64,000 nucleotides of DNA, from NCBI GenBank assembly GCA_030549335.1, contig CM060191.1, positions 58,291,947 through 58,355,946 on the forward strand, given 5' to 3'. The notes beneath the pieces were generated by a model, which saw only the letters and a program-made list of their open reading frames with translations, was not told the origin of the DNA and did not search any database. Positions within the stretch are counted from its first letter, which is position 1. Each line of letters starts with the position of its first letter. Below are positions 47,441 to 60,194 of this stretch, one piece after another. The position numbers and the translations under genes are program-made. The DNA comes from Pontederia crassipes (Eukaryota > Streptophyta > Magnoliopsida > Commelinales > Pontederiaceae).

Positions 47441-48343
47441 ATACGATTTGGGGGAGAAGATTGCAGTGGAATGTGCTTAGGTTAGACGATGAAACGGTAA
47501 AGGTAAAAAAGTTAAAAAGGTGAATTAACAAAACATGTAACGGGTGTTGGAATAATTGTTTTCTAATTAATCATTAAATCAGATGGAGGAATGAGAAAAA
47601 ATGGGAGGTGATAAACAGCAAGGAAATAAAAAGAAAATCGACTATTGACGTTGAGGACAAAACGTGCAAACTGTGAAAACTTAAAACGGTCTACTTACAA
47701 AATAAAATTAAGTTGAGAACCATATAAGTATTGGCGTAATTGATCCATAAAACTAACGTTGGTTCGAAAAAGTAACCCCGGACCTTATTTTACTATCAAG
47801 TTATAGTCATACTTTTTCGGTAAAGAAGTTGTTACCATGTTCTACGATTTGTTTTTTTGGTTGTATACAATTATTTTTTAAGTTGATATTTACTTATAAA
47901 TTATAGGAGATTTGGTTCTTTTCAAGCCAATGAGCTAAATTATCAATATAAAAAATCTTATGATGAAATAAAGCATCATATACAAGTTAGTGTCTGCCTG
48001 AATCAACATTCATCCTAAATTCTCTAATCAAGTTTTAATGTTCTTGATTTTTTTGAATTGTGTTTTTTCTTCCACTCCGAATATATTACTACTGCCATGA
48101 AATAACTAGACGCAATAATTCCATGAACAAATATCGGGGAAAACTAACATTCGAGCAAATATGTCGGGGTTCATATACAAGTAATATACATCAAATTCAT
48201 GGTATTCAGATCTACACAATGACCAAATATCAAAAGGTAGAGATTGTTTTATCCACCGGTACTTGCATCTGAATCACATTAGCAAATACCATTTGGTGAG
48301 TACAAGCATGAATTTGTCAACCTGGATCAGAATCTTGCAAGGA
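47441..48343. other. Intergenic; 3' flank of the RING gene
   Basis: No other gene. The right part (about 48040-48343) is the likely 3' UTR of the - strand RING gene. Confidence 0.4.
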
Positions 48344-49204
48344 TCATGTGATGATTTCCCTGACAAGCCAATCTAGACAAGGGTATGAAAAGTACAACAT
48401 CAGGAAAGCCGGCACACCAAAGAGGATGGTTAAGAGGAAAAACAGGGCTAAAACAGTAGCACTAGCAGGTATAGCATATATGACAATGAGAAGGCAAAGA
48501 AGAACCAGTGGGAATTTTGCCGTGAGGTGAACAAACAAGAACAAACAATTACGGAGGAAAGAATTAATGGTCTCCAAGTTCATGGAGTTGGTTCTTGGAC
48601 TTGCTTGACTTGTGTTGCTGGCTGAATCATCTGGATGTACATAGTGAGGGGTTCGTCTTATGTTGTGTTGATGATTCTGACCATTGTTTCTCATGTTCAA
48701 GCCACCATTAGAAGACTGGCTGTGACCATTGTTTCTCATGTTTAAGCTACTGCTAGAAGTCAAAGGTGATTGTCGTTCTGCCGCTGCTGATGAAGAACAT
48801 TTTGAGTGCTCACCATTCATGCTCTCTATCATCCAAAGCAAGAAAAAGTTTTTACATGGAAACCTTAAATTGCCCTTGTAAACCAATCGTAATGACAATG
48901 AGTGACACCATGGACATGAAATGAAGAGAGGCAATTGGACAGGTAGAGTAGGAAATTTCATAACAGCCCACTCGAGTCCCAAAACACAGTTCTTGCAGAG
49001 TGTGTGACCACACCACAAAACATATGGCACATTTTCTACAATGTTAAAATATTCCAAACAGATTGGGCATTCCAGTCCTTCCTCATGGCTAGCACAAGAA
49101 GAAACCTCATCATCTGAGCAGTCAACATTACCCTGACATGGTTTTAGAAAGCTGTTTCTTAGTCCCAAATTTCCACCAATTGCATGTGATGCAAATTTCC
49201 ACAT
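48344..49204 (-). CDS. Membrane-anchored C3HC4 RING-finger protein
   Basis: 286 aa in a single coding exon, MWKFASHAIGGNLGLRN to LVREIIT. The RING ligands are Cys46, Cys49, Cys65, His67, Cys70, Cys73, Cys97 and Cys100, with a longer-than-usual gap between the sixth and seventh ligands, as in a plant subfamily of uncharacterised RING/U-box proteins. Residues about 136-215 are Ser/Asn-rich and low complexity, with a duplicated LNMRNNG motif. Two hydrophobic segments (about 217-247 and 250-275) indicate C-terminal membrane anchoring. Probable role: E3 ubiquitin ligase at an endomembrane; substrate unknown. A good acceptor (TTTCAG, exon from 49324) about 120 bp upstream of the ATG suggests an intron in the 5' UTR. 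Confidence 0.9.
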   Translation of the reverse strand: MWKFASHAIGGNLGLRNSFLKPCQGNVDCSDDEVSSCASHEEGLECPICLEYFNIVENVPYVLWCGHTLCKNCVLGLEWAVMKFPTLPVQLPLFISCPWCHSLSLRLVYKGNLRFPCKNFFLLWMIESMNGEHSKCSSSAAAERQSPLTSSSSLNMRNNGHSQSSNGGLNMRNNGQNHQHNIRRTPHYVHPDDSASNTSQASPRTNSMNLETINSFLRNCLFLFVHLTAKFPLVLLCLLIVIYAIPASATVLALFFLLTILFGVPAFLMLYFSYPCLDWLVREIIT

Positions 49205-50560
49205 TTTGCTTTTGGAAAGGTTTTCAAAAGTAGTAACGCATCAGAGGGCAATTCAATATTTCAACATGCGTATGATATGTAATAGTCATCCATTGTCTAT
49301 TCAGTTTTCTCCTCAAAATCACACCTGAAATAGAAAAAAACTAGAAACATGTTAAAAATTTGTACTTCGGAATTTACTTTGCTTTCATTGATACAGATCA
49401 ACAGATTCAACACGAAACCAGCAGCTGCATATAGAAAAAAAAAATTGATAGCGACAAATATTGAACAGATGTTCAGATGTGTATGTATTGGTGAAGAATA
49501 AGTGACAAAGAACAGAAGGAGACCTTTTGATTAAATTTCGCAGCTAACCAGCATCTTTATAATGCAAATCAGGTCATATATACCTTTCAATCAGCAAATG
49601 CTTACAATCCCCAATAGAATCTCTTGCATACAGAAAAATGCTTCATCACTAACATAAGGGCAATTAAAAGTAACATTAATGTCAGCTATACTGATATATT
49701 ATCTACCAGAGCCAGAAGAAGACCTAAAGTCCCTTCATGCTAGACTCAACAATCAATTCACAAAACACAGACCTTTCTTTCTCAACACAATGATTTCCCT
49801 AGTTCGAATATCATGGTCAATTTATATCTCAGATCCCTTCCCTAAACTGTCCTATGGCACCTTATCCAAAAGTGCACAAATCAAACTACACTTGATCTTG
49901 CCACACAAACAACAAAAATATGGAACATAAACCTGCCGAACAACAGAATCCAAGGCCCTAAAATTGGATAATCAAAATTATCATGGACAAACATGCACCA
50001 GTCAGAGGCATCTGCGTGTGAAATGAATGCAGTTATCCTGAAAATCCAAACTTCAACACAAATTCGAAACAATCCGCGCCAGAAGAAAACAATTTCTAAG
50101 GACGGTAACCAAGAAAACAATATAAAAGCTAGGTTTTTCCCATGGACGCAATCAAAGAGGAAAGCAGGAATAACCGTGCCGAAGAGCAACCGTAACACTT
50201 CAGATTGGGGGGAGGAATAATCGAATCGAATTCGATCAAAATGGTATCATTCTCTTCTTCCCCCTTTTTTCTCTATTCGGCTCAAATCTAAGACAAATAC
50301 AGTGGGCGATGCTTCCTAACGAAACGAGAAAAAAAAACATATATAGGAAAGTAAAAAAAAAAAAAAGATTTATGCGCACCATGTCCACACACGTTGCTTG
50401 ATCCCGACAGTTCATTCCTCTTACTTCGTGATCCAACACTTGACACGGAGTTGCTCGTCGCCATCGGGGCTCACGTGGTTGACTCGCACACAAGTTTATA
50501 AGCCCAGCCCAATAAAGCTCATAACAACTGACCCTAAAATTAAGGTTAGCGCTAATATGC
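49205..50560 (-). promoter_or_regulatory. 5' UTR, likely leader intron and promoter region of the RING gene
   Basis: 49205-49324 is the likely last leader segment, bounded upstream by an intron acceptor (TTTCAG). The intron probably extends to about 50100-50190. A palindromic G-box core CACGTG lies at 50472-50477 and could be a promoter element. Transcript start and donor are not fixed by the sequence. Confidence 0.4.
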
Positions 50561-51014
50561 TAGATTCAAGGTCCCACTGATTCAATCAAATTATAACTAA
50601 TTGAATCAAACTTTTATATAATAATATTATTTATGATTATTTAAGAGTAATATAATATATAAATTAATTTAATAATTATTATATATTATGAGATGTTAGA
50701 TTCAATAGTAACTTTATTTTATTAGATATATTATTACTAATGTAATACTTTAAATTTATTTTTAACCTAAAATCATAATAATATGTTATTCTCTTTTTAT
50801 TTATAATTTCCTTTTATTTATTTTCTTCACTGACATCTTTCCTTTTATTCTCTTATTTTAAATTCTTTTTTTTCCTTTCCCTTCATCAATATTCTATTTA
50901 TACTTCTTCCCCTCCCCCCCTCTCTCTCTCCTTAACCCCACCACTCTCCCTCTCTACGCGGCACTCTTTTTTCTCCCTCATAAGTCCTCTCTTCATATCC
51001 GAAATCTCTCTCTC
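50561..51014. other. AT- and CT-rich spacer
   Basis: Ends with pyrimidine runs (CCCCCCTCTCTCTCTCC and onward). No gene is seen. Confidence 0.4.
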
Positions 51015-51022
51015 TCTAAGTC

Positions 51023-51995
51023 TAGGTATGAGCACAGTCTGGATCGCCTCGGACCACATCACACCGAAAAATCGGATAAATAACCTGCCTCGGACTAGAT
51101 TAAGGAAAAACTCGTCGGGTTCGGGGAAAAGATCAGGTGTGCAGGGTAGATACCCGGACCCGGCCCGGTTATTAATATATAAATCCGAGTCGACCGCGTC
51201 CGCGACCCGTTAACCCTTCTCTATCTCGCCATCTCCCTTCTCTCTTACATCTCTCTCTCGCCCTCTCCCTCTCTCTCACGGCGGCGATAGAGACTCCTAC
51301 GACTCTGACGATCCTGCTCCGGCCGCCCTCCCCCTCTTCCTCTCTCTCTACTCCGATCGTCAAGCGTCAAATCAACGGCCAAAGTCAGATCGCGACCGCC
51401 AATGGCTGCCAAGCACCGGATCAGCCACCAAGCGGGCAGATCCAATTGCCAGGCACCGGCTCGTGGCAGTTAGCGGCCGGATCAGGCGCCTGCGACCAGA
51501 TCGAGCGCTGCGGCCGGATTCGATGTCTAGGGGCTAGATCCGGCGCCTGGCGGCCGGCTCCGACGCCTACAGCCGAATCGGGCGCTTGACGGTAGGATCG
51601 GGTCCTAGTGCCCGGATTGGATCGTGGCCGTCGGCATCGGATCGGAAGGCCTCGTACTCGACATTGATCGGAAGGCCCTCATGTCGCCTATCTAGGCTCA
51701 TGAGCTGGCCAAATGTGAGTGCCACCCTCTCCGGTGGCACATCTGTCAATTGTTGTCCGCCCTATAAGGGCAAGCCCCCGAGCAGTGCTTCCCCGCGCGT
51801 GCGCAAGGAGGCGCACCTGTGGACACAGATTCCCGACTGCAAATCCGGTCAAATTCCTGAATTATCGGGTTTGACCCGATCCCAGATCCGGTCGGATCTA
51901 AGTCCGTTACCGAGTCAAAAATTTTTTGACTCGGCATAATTCGGGTTAGGACCGGATCCGCTTAGACTCGGACCACCTGGGTTTGCTCAGGCCTA
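51023..51995. mobile_element. hAT-like element with GC-rich core
   Basis: Terminal repeats TAGGTATGAGCACAGTCTGG on the left and, read inward from the right, TAGGCCTGAGCAAACCCAGG. Flanking 8-bp sequences TCTAAGTC and CTCAAGTC are a plausible decayed duplication. Both arms contain GGACC, CGGGTC and GGATCCG motifs. The core (about 51190-51830) is GC-rich and holds a short tandem array plus a coding-like stretch on the - strand (about 51620-51760, VPPERVALTFGQLMSLDRRH) that may be captured host sequence. The source is not recognised. Confidence 0.65.
51436..51605. repeat. ~19.5-bp GC-rich tandem array
   Basis: Diverged copies of CGGCCGGATCGGGCGCCTG, with the GATC-equivalent at 51480, 51499, 51517, 51537, 51557, 51576 and 51596 (gaps of 18-20 bp). 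It is inside the hAT-like element. Confidence 0.7.
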
Positions 51996-52003
51996 CTCAA
52001 GTC

Positions 52004-52320
52004 CTCTCTCTCCATATCCTTTATAAAATCCTCTCTCTCCATATCATATATTATCTTTTTAAAAAGGTAAAAAAATCGAGTTCAACCCGATTTACTGATT
52101 CAATCCGATTTTTCCAATTTTTTTAGTCAACTCAATTTTTTTACTATTTTTCAATTTTCATGATGAACCGAATCGAATATGTAATTAGTTCGCGATTGGA
52201 CTGATTTAACCGACCAATCCGAACTGACTTTTAATACATTGCCTAGAAGGGCACCGTCCATCCTAGCCCCACATTCGCTTTTCTCATCCTTATTGAACTT
52301 GTCACTATATGATCTCATAT
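52004..52320. other. AT-rich spacer, no gene seen
   Basis: CT-rich then AT-rich, with AACCCGATT- and AATCCGATT-like motifs near 52080-52210 that may be the end of another repeat. Confidence 0.35.
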
Positions 52321-53226
52321 CTTGATGGCATTACTCTTGTTTTGGTGTTAATAATCTGACCTACTTCTGTGTGATTTGAACTTCTCTCTCCCATTATGAT
52401 TCTTGTTCGAAGGCTTTGGTGGTATGACGCTCATCTTATAATGCTCCATGCGTGATTCGGCGGCTATGATTATAGAGTGGAGGTTGGGGCAATCTCGTCG
52501 CTCCAACTTCGTCCTACTCCAAGACTTCAAACACTTGACTAAGTCTGCCAACAATGTGTCTTCGTCCACCTATAAGTTCTATAGGCAAACTCGGTGAACT
52601 CTTTAACGTACCCCTTCAATGTACCATTCTGGATAATGTTAAACAAGGTGATCTTAGTCTCCAATCCTGGCATAGTAGGACAAAAATAATTGATAAGCTA
52701 TCGTATGAATTCTTCCCATAATTTCAATGGGATCAACGTAGCCACATTCCACGCCATCGCAGTGACATCGCCACCGTAGATTCACCACATCTTGTAAGTA
52801 GAAAACACGGTCTTCACCATTCTTACTTCTAAAGTCATGTCCAAGTCATTCAAGTACCATCGAACATTCCCAAAAAAAAACATTAATTTCTTTTACCGAT
52901 CTCTCACCCTTATATGACCTCAGGTTTGGCACGTCGATTCTTTGTTCATTCGAGATGAATGTTTCTTATCGCCTGATCTATTTTCGAAAGGCTTTAAGAT
53001 CATGGTTCATAACCTGCCTCATGTTCAATAGTTTGTTGGTCATGGACTCTTTCATGTGAACATCACCTCCATAGACTCAAGTCACGCATACACCGGTGAG
53101 AACTCATCCCGCACCACCATGATATCCACTAACTTCTCCAGCTCTAGCTCATACATCCTGAGCTGGTCTTGTATCTCACCAATGTCTAGTTGGAACTGAA
53201 GCATTGCTCGAAAGTAGGACCATGGA
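52321..53226 (-). mobile_element. Ty3/gypsy gag-region fossil fragment
   Basis: The - strand at about 52348-52569 encodes gag sequence (LVKCLKSWSRTKLERRDCPN, then MEHYKMSVIPPKP) similar to that at 58463-58780. The adjoining sequence to 53220 continues as decayed gag. No LTR is recognised. Broken. Confidence 0.6.
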
Positions 53227-53882
53227 TGTCAGGATCCCAATCTGGGTAGTAAGATTTTACGATCTTACAATTATCCCAAAAAGAAAATGATCCCGATCCT
53301 ATCTAGAGAATTTTAAATATAGGATCTATATCGGATTTATAGCAAAGTCTTAAGATTGGTAGGATCTTCGATCATACGATATTAATGCAAATTTATTTAT
53401 TTGAATAAAAAAATAAAAGTAAACATAAAGGATATTGAGAAAATTTAATTTAGATACTTTATTTTTACATATTATACTTATTATCACTTTCGTGAATACT
53501 ATCTTTTAACAATTCAATATTATGTTATGAATCTAATTCTATATTATACTTCATCAAAATTAAATTTTATTATTGCATGCATACTAAGAATTATACTGCA
53601 TTTTAATAAAATACCATACTTCATTAAGATCAATTATTATGTGCTATTATTTGTGTTTTTAAGGATATATCATTTCACAAGACATAAAAATATATATGTT
53701 AGATTTGAAAAAAATTAATACAATATTAATGGTCAATGTGTATTTAACTTAGATATAAACATAACATTTGTGAATGAATAAATTATTTTATATTAAATTT
53801 TTTTTACTCATGAGGTAGAATCTTACGATTTTTCGATCTGATCCTATGATCCTCGAAGCCCCTTCGAAAAGCGATCCTGACA
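53227..53882. mobile_element. MITE, TGTCAGGATC family, copy A
   Basis: Perfect 10-bp terminal inverted repeats TGTCAGGATC and GATCCTGACA, with an AT-rich core. Inner arms share AAGATTTTACGATCTTA and CTATGATCCTCGAAGCC with copy B. Flanks ACCATGGA and ACATTGGT may be a decayed 8-bp duplication. It lies within gypsy-derived sequence. Confidence 0.75.
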
Positions 53883-54770
53883 ACATTGGTCAAGACATCA
53901 TTTGACCTAGCACACACTCGCTCTTAGCAGTCTTTCTCTAGTGAGGCATGCTTCTGAGTCATTTCTCCTGACCTTTGAACGTGCCAAATGAGTGGTCTAA
54001 AAAAAGTTGCTTTGGTACTAACTTATCACGAGATCATTTTTACTCGCGATCAAATCATGCGGCCTCTAGACGTTCCAATTGTATAGACAAGCTCTTTTGA
54101 TTGTGTTTTGCATAAGCTTGCTTTGTTGCTTGCCAAATGCCATGATTTATATTGCGCTTATTCCGAGTGAGCACTTGTCAGAATGCATTGTTAGCAAAAA
54201 GGCGCATTGGCAGAACAATTGAATAAAATGCTCTTTTGTGTGGGTTGTCACACCACACTTGAGGCTAGATGGTAGGTTCACAGAAGCTTTTTAATCTTTG
54301 TTGTGAGTAAAATGCTTAATTACAAAGGCTTCAGGGGTATACTAGCTGCTCTTTCCTAATATAACGTAAATTTGGTGGTAGCTTGGCGACACGTTATATG
54401 GAGTATAACCTCCGGGAGTGCACTTTTAAGTGCAGAATTACAAGATTGACATCATTGTGTCATGCTAACTTAACTTATAAATGTGGGCTAAAAGAAGGAA
54501 AAACTACAAGTTAAGATAATTTGACGGTAACAAGGCACATTGTAAGGCACCTATGACATTCTCCTTCACTAAAGTCGACGTTCATTGGCGTTGCAACTTT
54601 AAAATTTTTGATTTTATGTTTGAACTGGCATAGTGCTTTTGCAAACTCTCAACTTATGTCATCGTTCGATCTTTTGCTCTGTCGAGCAAGGTACTCTTCT
54701 TCTGCTTTGATCCTTGAATGGCGAGCACTTTTTTGACTTGATCAGTGAATTGTTGATGGATTATCGATGG
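53883..54770. other. Probable gypsy LTR or spacer
   Basis: No coding content. Its position left of a - strand gypsy body, and a CATTCTCCTTC tract near 54555 that reads as a polypurine tract on the - strand, suggest a 3' LTR, but I could not define its ends. Confidence 0.3.
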
Positions 54771-57700
54771 AGCGTAGTTTGAAAACATACGCTCAGGATC
54801 TTTAGGGTCTTTAATGTGTGGTTTGAGCGAGTTGACATGAAAGACGAAATGTTATTGCAATTGATGCAAAAGTTCTAACTTGTAGGACAACTTGCTTAAA
54901 TTCTTCATGATTTTTAATGGACCCTCATAATGCCTAACGAGACCCTTGTGCAGATTATTTCGACTCAGCCAAAGATGTTAGACCAACATTAAAAGAATCA
55001 GATCTCTAACATCAAAATTGATGTCCTATCGAGCACAATTTGCTCATGCCATTCTCTACCTTTGAGGTGAGCGACATAGACCTTGACACCATATGAAGTG
55101 CAACGACCTGTGGAATGAGGTACTGCTAACTCATCATTATCTTGAAGGGACTCCGATTGTTGGACTTGATCCTTTGCTGGTTGTAAGAGAATTGTGCGAT
55201 GTAGAGTAGCTTCGTACAATCCTTTTGATTGACACTGACATAATACTGCAAGTAATTTTCCAAGACACAATTCATCCGTTCTATCTATGTCAGTTTGAGC
55301 ATGAAGTTTCGTGGAGAAATGCATATTATAATCCATCATTTGAAATAACTCTTTCCAGAAGTTGCCAACGAATTTTCAATCTCGATAATTGATTATGCTT
55401 TGGGGAAGGCCTCAATATTTCACCACATGCTTAATGAATAACTTCACAACTTCAGTGCAGGACAACTCATGAGTCTACGACAAAAAATAACATACTTGGA
55501 AAACTGATCCATGATGGTACTTGCCCCTTTAGATTTGAGCATGCAAGTGATAAAGTCTGTGATGAAGTCCATGGAAACATCTTTCCATGGATGCTCTGTA
55601 ATATGAAGAGGTTTCATAAGTCTGTCATGCACTTGATGAATGCCCTAATATTGTTGGTAAACAAGGCGTGTCTTTATAAAAGATTCAACATCATAATCCA
55701 TCCTTGTCGAGATCACTTTTTGAGGTATGATCATAAGAGGCTTTGAGGATCATAGAATCATATCAAGGAATGTAAGGTCCTACTCTATGAATAAAAAAAT
55801 ATTTTTATATTAAATAATTAACATAATATATTAATTCACAAATATTATGTTTATATCTAAGTTAATTAAACGTTGACCATTAATATTTTATTCAAATTTT
55901 CAAATCTAATATATATTTTTATATCATGTAAAATATCATGTGAAAAACAATAAAATAATAAAATATAATACATTGATCTTGATGATGTGTAATATTGTAT
56001 TAAATGTGATATAATTCTCAGTATAGCTGTAATAATGAAATTTAATTTTGATGAAAGACAATATAGAATCAAATTCATAACGTTAAATTTGTACAATATC
56101 GTAGGATCCAAATCCTACGTATCTTAAGACTTACGATCCTACTAATTTTAAGATAGCTATATATTTGGTATAGATCCTAGGTTTAAGATTTTCTAGATAG
56201 GATTGGTATTGCTTTCCCTTCAGAGGATCGTAAGATCTAACTATCCGCATCGGGATCTTGACAACCATGCTCCAATGAGTGCCCCATCCATTGGAGTCAT
56301 AGTACTCCTGTATGATAATACACCGTAGGTTGTTGAACAACGAAATGTAGATATGAGGTTTGTTGGTGAATACCAGCCCATCTTCCACCCAAAATTACCA
56401 TGTCTCTTCATCTTTTGCTTGCTCCAGCAAATTCTTAGCGTGGGCTCTGACTCCAACCCCTTCTTGATCCTGTTGAGTAGGACAGCTTGAGAGGAGCTCA
56501 TAGTCGTCAATTCCATGCGTCGGCTGGGGCGTCGGAATGACATTCGTCTTATCGGGCCTGCACTCAAGGACATAGTCAAACTCTGTCATAAAGGCTTGCT
56601 ACCGTGGAAGCTTTGGCGAGAGTTTCTTATGCATCTCGAAGTATTTGGTCACGACATAATCTGTCTTGATGTGGAACCATGACATGAGAATGTAATGTTA
56701 TCATGTCTATAGGCAGTGGGTCACCGAGGTTTTCTTGTTCTCCTCAACGACATAGCGTCGTTTCATGTCGTTGATTTTGCAACTCTCGAATGCAACAGGA
56801 TGCCTCTCATGCATAAGAACTCCTCTTATAACATAATTATAAGCATCTATATATATATTTGTAAGGCTGAGTGTAGTTTGACAAGATGAACACTACATCA
56901 TGACCTACTTTAGGGTGTCGAGCAAGTAGGCATCCATTCACACTTCACATCCTTGTGAAGAAGTTTCATCAAAGGGGTCATCATATGAAAATACCCCTTG
57001 ACAAACCATTTGTATTAGTTCGTCAAGTCAAAGAACAAACATAGATAAAAAATCCACTTGGGTGGCTCACGCTCCATGATGGCTCAAATCTTCACTCCAT
57101 CTATCTTGAGCTTTATACTTCTGATGACATGTCCCAAGAAGTGCACTTCCACTTGATCAAAGACACTTTTTTCATTTCACATAGAGTAGGTTTTGTCGCA
57201 ACACCTCAAACACTTACTATATGTGCTCAACAATTATAGATAATAATGTCATTGAGGTAAACAACCATGAACCTGTCAAGTCAGGATTGCAATACCTTGT
57301 TAATGAAGGTGCATAAGGTTGTCAAAGCATTAATGATGATGAAATGCATCACATAAAATTGAAAGAACCATATCTTGTAACACACGCCATCTTCTACACA
57401 TTTTTGTCAACAACTCGGACTTTCTAGTAGGTCTAACGAAGATCCAACTTGCTAAACTATCTTTCTTTGTCAAGAACCTCCACGAGAGGGATGGGGTAAT
57501 TTTTTTCATCATAAGCTTATTTAACGCCCAATAATCAATGCACATCCGTAGGGATCCATCATGCTTTCTATAAAAGAGGACTAGCTAGAGCTCCTTATGA
57601 AGACTTTGATGGTCGAACATATCTTATATCTACTTCTTATGGAGACTTTGATGGTCGAACATATCCTACATCCAATAGTTCTGTCAGTTCCTTACGTAGT

Positions 57701-58800
57701 TTGACGAGTTTCTAAGGGGCCATTTGATAGAAAATTCCATATGGTGGCTTCGATCCTAGAACTAAGTCGATGACATGGTCTACTTCATATTTTAGAGGCA
57801 ACCGCTTTGGCAGCTTTGGGGGTATGACATCCGCAAAGTTCTCAAGAGTCTCAAGAACTTTGGGAGGCTCTAGGGTGTAGAGCCTCGGATCTTCCAAGAC
57901 GATGATCGTCAGCAAGGTGTGATCCTATATTCCTAACCCTTTCACCACGTGTATGAGAGTGTCTTCTACTTTAGGTCTCTGCTTGACATCACAAGAATAT
58001 TGTAAAGTTCCTTGGGGTCAAATATGACCATCGAGTTTGTGAGCGGGATATCACATGTTGTAATATATCGTAAGAAAAAAGGTATATGCCACCACGTCAT
58101 AGTCATCCACAGTGCGACCGTCGTGTCGAAGCTTATCAACCACTTGTCGATGTGAGCTTTCACTTCATGAGAGATTCTCGTGGTCGAAATAGACTTCTTA
58201 TTAATAGTCTTGAACGTTGACAAAGTCTTTTGTACTGGTAGGTTTAGCTTCTTAATAGTCACTTTTGACACAAACAACTTCAATGCCTCCTATTTAGAGA
58301 ATGACGTTGAAGATTTTTCCATTCATCTCGATGCTCGCATAGAGTCGAGCGGCTAATGTTGACCCCATTGAAGCATTATGGCATTGAGGAGTGCATCGAG
58401 CTGAGACATGTCTCCTCATTCTCCATCTCCTCGGAGTAATACATGACATTGATCATCATCTTCTATAGGCAATCTCTTGTCCAATGAGTACCCTTGCAAA
58501 TGTATCTAAGGCTTTGGTGACTTCTCGTGCTTCTTGAATTTTCTACTATCCAGTCTCCTATCTTGATGGCCTTTGGTTTTTGGTGTTGATAATTTGGCTT
58601 GCCTGCTTGTGACTTAGACTTATCTCTCCAACCATGGCCATTTCCCAAGGACTTTGGTGTTGTGGCACTCATCATGGAATACTCTACATGCAATTCGGCG
58701 ACAATGACTACCAAACAAAAGTTGAGACAATCTCATCATTTCAACTCCGTCCTAATCGAAGGCTTCAAACCTGCCAATAATATATCCTAATCTAATGCTT
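54771..58800 (-). mobile_element. Ty3/gypsy internal region fossil, with nested MITE
   Basis: From right to left on the - strand: gag zinc-knuckle region (58463-58714, CKGTHWTRDC), protease-like region (about 57966-58300), reverse transcriptase (about 57330-57915, DYWALNK), RNase H region (about 56390-57000) and integrase (about 54998-55640, HITEHPWKDVSMDFITDF). This is the usual gypsy gene order. It is heavily broken and old, and is interrupted by MITE copy B (55705-56263). Confidence 0.75.
55705..56263. mobile_element. MITE, TGTCAGGATC family, copy B
   Basis: Ends TGTCGAGATC and GATCTTGACA. It is the reverse-orientation relative of copy A: read on the - strand it gives GATCTTACGATCCTCTGAAG at the start and CTATGATCCTCAAAGCC near the end. 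The core is AT-rich. Flanks TCCATCCT and ACCATGCT match at six of eight positions. It is nested in the gypsy fossil. Confidence 0.75.
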
Positions 58801-59245
58801 GTTTGTCTCCAATATATTTACCATAAACTTCATCTCTTTTATCCAATCTAACTAATTTGATAAATTTTAACTATTCTACATTGTTTTTCCACTTCTGTCT
58901 TGAAACTTTTAAAAACATCTAATGCTTCTTATTTTGTTTTGAAGCAAGTGGAGACAAATATGTCTTGAATAATCATCCATGAAAAGGGATGGAATATTTT
59001 TCATTACACAAGTCTAAACTTATGATACTATCAATTTTTTTAGGGGATATTATCAAATTTTTTTGTTGGATAAGATCTATTATATTCATATGAGTAATGA
59101 TATCGATGTCATTTTGCTATAGATATACATGACTTCAATTAATCCATATAATTAAAATGATGATTACAAAAGTTGCGATCTTTATTTATCCAGAAGTTCT
59201 TTCAGGTTAAAGACTGGATGGATGGGATAGCTAAAGTTTGGCCAT
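58801..59245. other. Spacer, no gene recognised
   Basis: AT-rich sequence with no recognisable domain. It may include more decayed retroelement sequence. Confidence 0.35.
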
Positions 59246-59563
59246 TTGCTGCCCCCACAAATGCAAGCAGATGAGACTTCATGGCGTCCTTTTTGGTTTT
59301 GTGGACAAGCTCATAGGCGAGTTACCTTCACTGTCCCTTATCTTTTTGCATCAATTTTGGGGAAAATATACAGTTATTTGCCACCAGATGATATGAATAC
59401 ATTGTCATCCCTTGATGAGTTCTTGGTCTCAGTTGGAGCTGTGAAGAATGCAGTTTCAAGAAGACAGTCAAAGGAACCTAAACAATTAGGCCATTCCAGT
59501 GTATTTAGCTTAGAAAGTAGTACAATTTTACTCAAGAGTAAAGGTGAAAGCAAAGAAACCTAG
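59246..59563 (+). pseudogene. Exon-like ORF, unknown
   Basis: 105-codon open frame with host-gene-like composition (VTFTVPYLFASILGKIYSYL, then SLDEFLVSVGAVKNAVS, ending KSKGESKET). A CTGCCCCCACAAATGCAAGCAG stretch just upstream could be an intron acceptor, so this may be the last exon of a gene whose other exons are not seen, or a relic left by a rearrangement. I do not recognise the family. Confidence 0.35.
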
Positions 59564-60111
59564 GTTCAAGTTCTCTGTTGAATGTTTTATTATCTGTTAT
59601 TATGATTATGTTTATACATGCTGTACATTCAAGGCTACTCAAGCAAATTAATTGGTTTTGGGATTCACTATGTAACACATAAATTTGATAACAGACCCAA
59701 ATATGTAAGTACTCGTACTGTTGCATGAGGACTAATATGTTATGGGATTCCAGACATCCCTGACTGACTGCTCAATGCATTTGGTACTTCCGACCAAGCA
59801 ATCTGAAAAACCAAGGGCATCAGAAATCGAACGCACGGAATCGAAGCTTTTCCTGTAATTTCCAGGGATCCAATGCTCATTGCTGGTTCCATTTGGTAAA
59901 TGCATGGCCCATTGCAATATTTGTCACAGAAACTTCAAATGGACACCCCAAGAGAAGGGAGAGAAAGAGGACATTAAAGATTGAATGAGAACATTTTTGA
60001 TAAATTATAATATTCATTTCCTTTGGTCGGTGCCTCAACATCATCACCTAATTTCCCTTGGTCACAGTAGATGAGATGTCGCTATGTAAGTCATATTAGA
60101 CTAAAATCAGG

Positions 60112-60194
<83 letters not shown>

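Noticed and set aside
50236-50493. 85-codon - strand frame upstream of the RING gene
   Set aside because: Ends in a poly-Phe stretch encoded by an A/T run and lies in the promoter/leader region.
53980-54560. Possible LTR left of the 54.8-58.8 kb gypsy fossil
   Set aside because: Position is suggestive but no TG...CA ends or second copy could be identified.
59732-59917. 61-codon - strand frame with protein-like composition
   Set aside because: No recognised motif, no splice partners and no supporting context.
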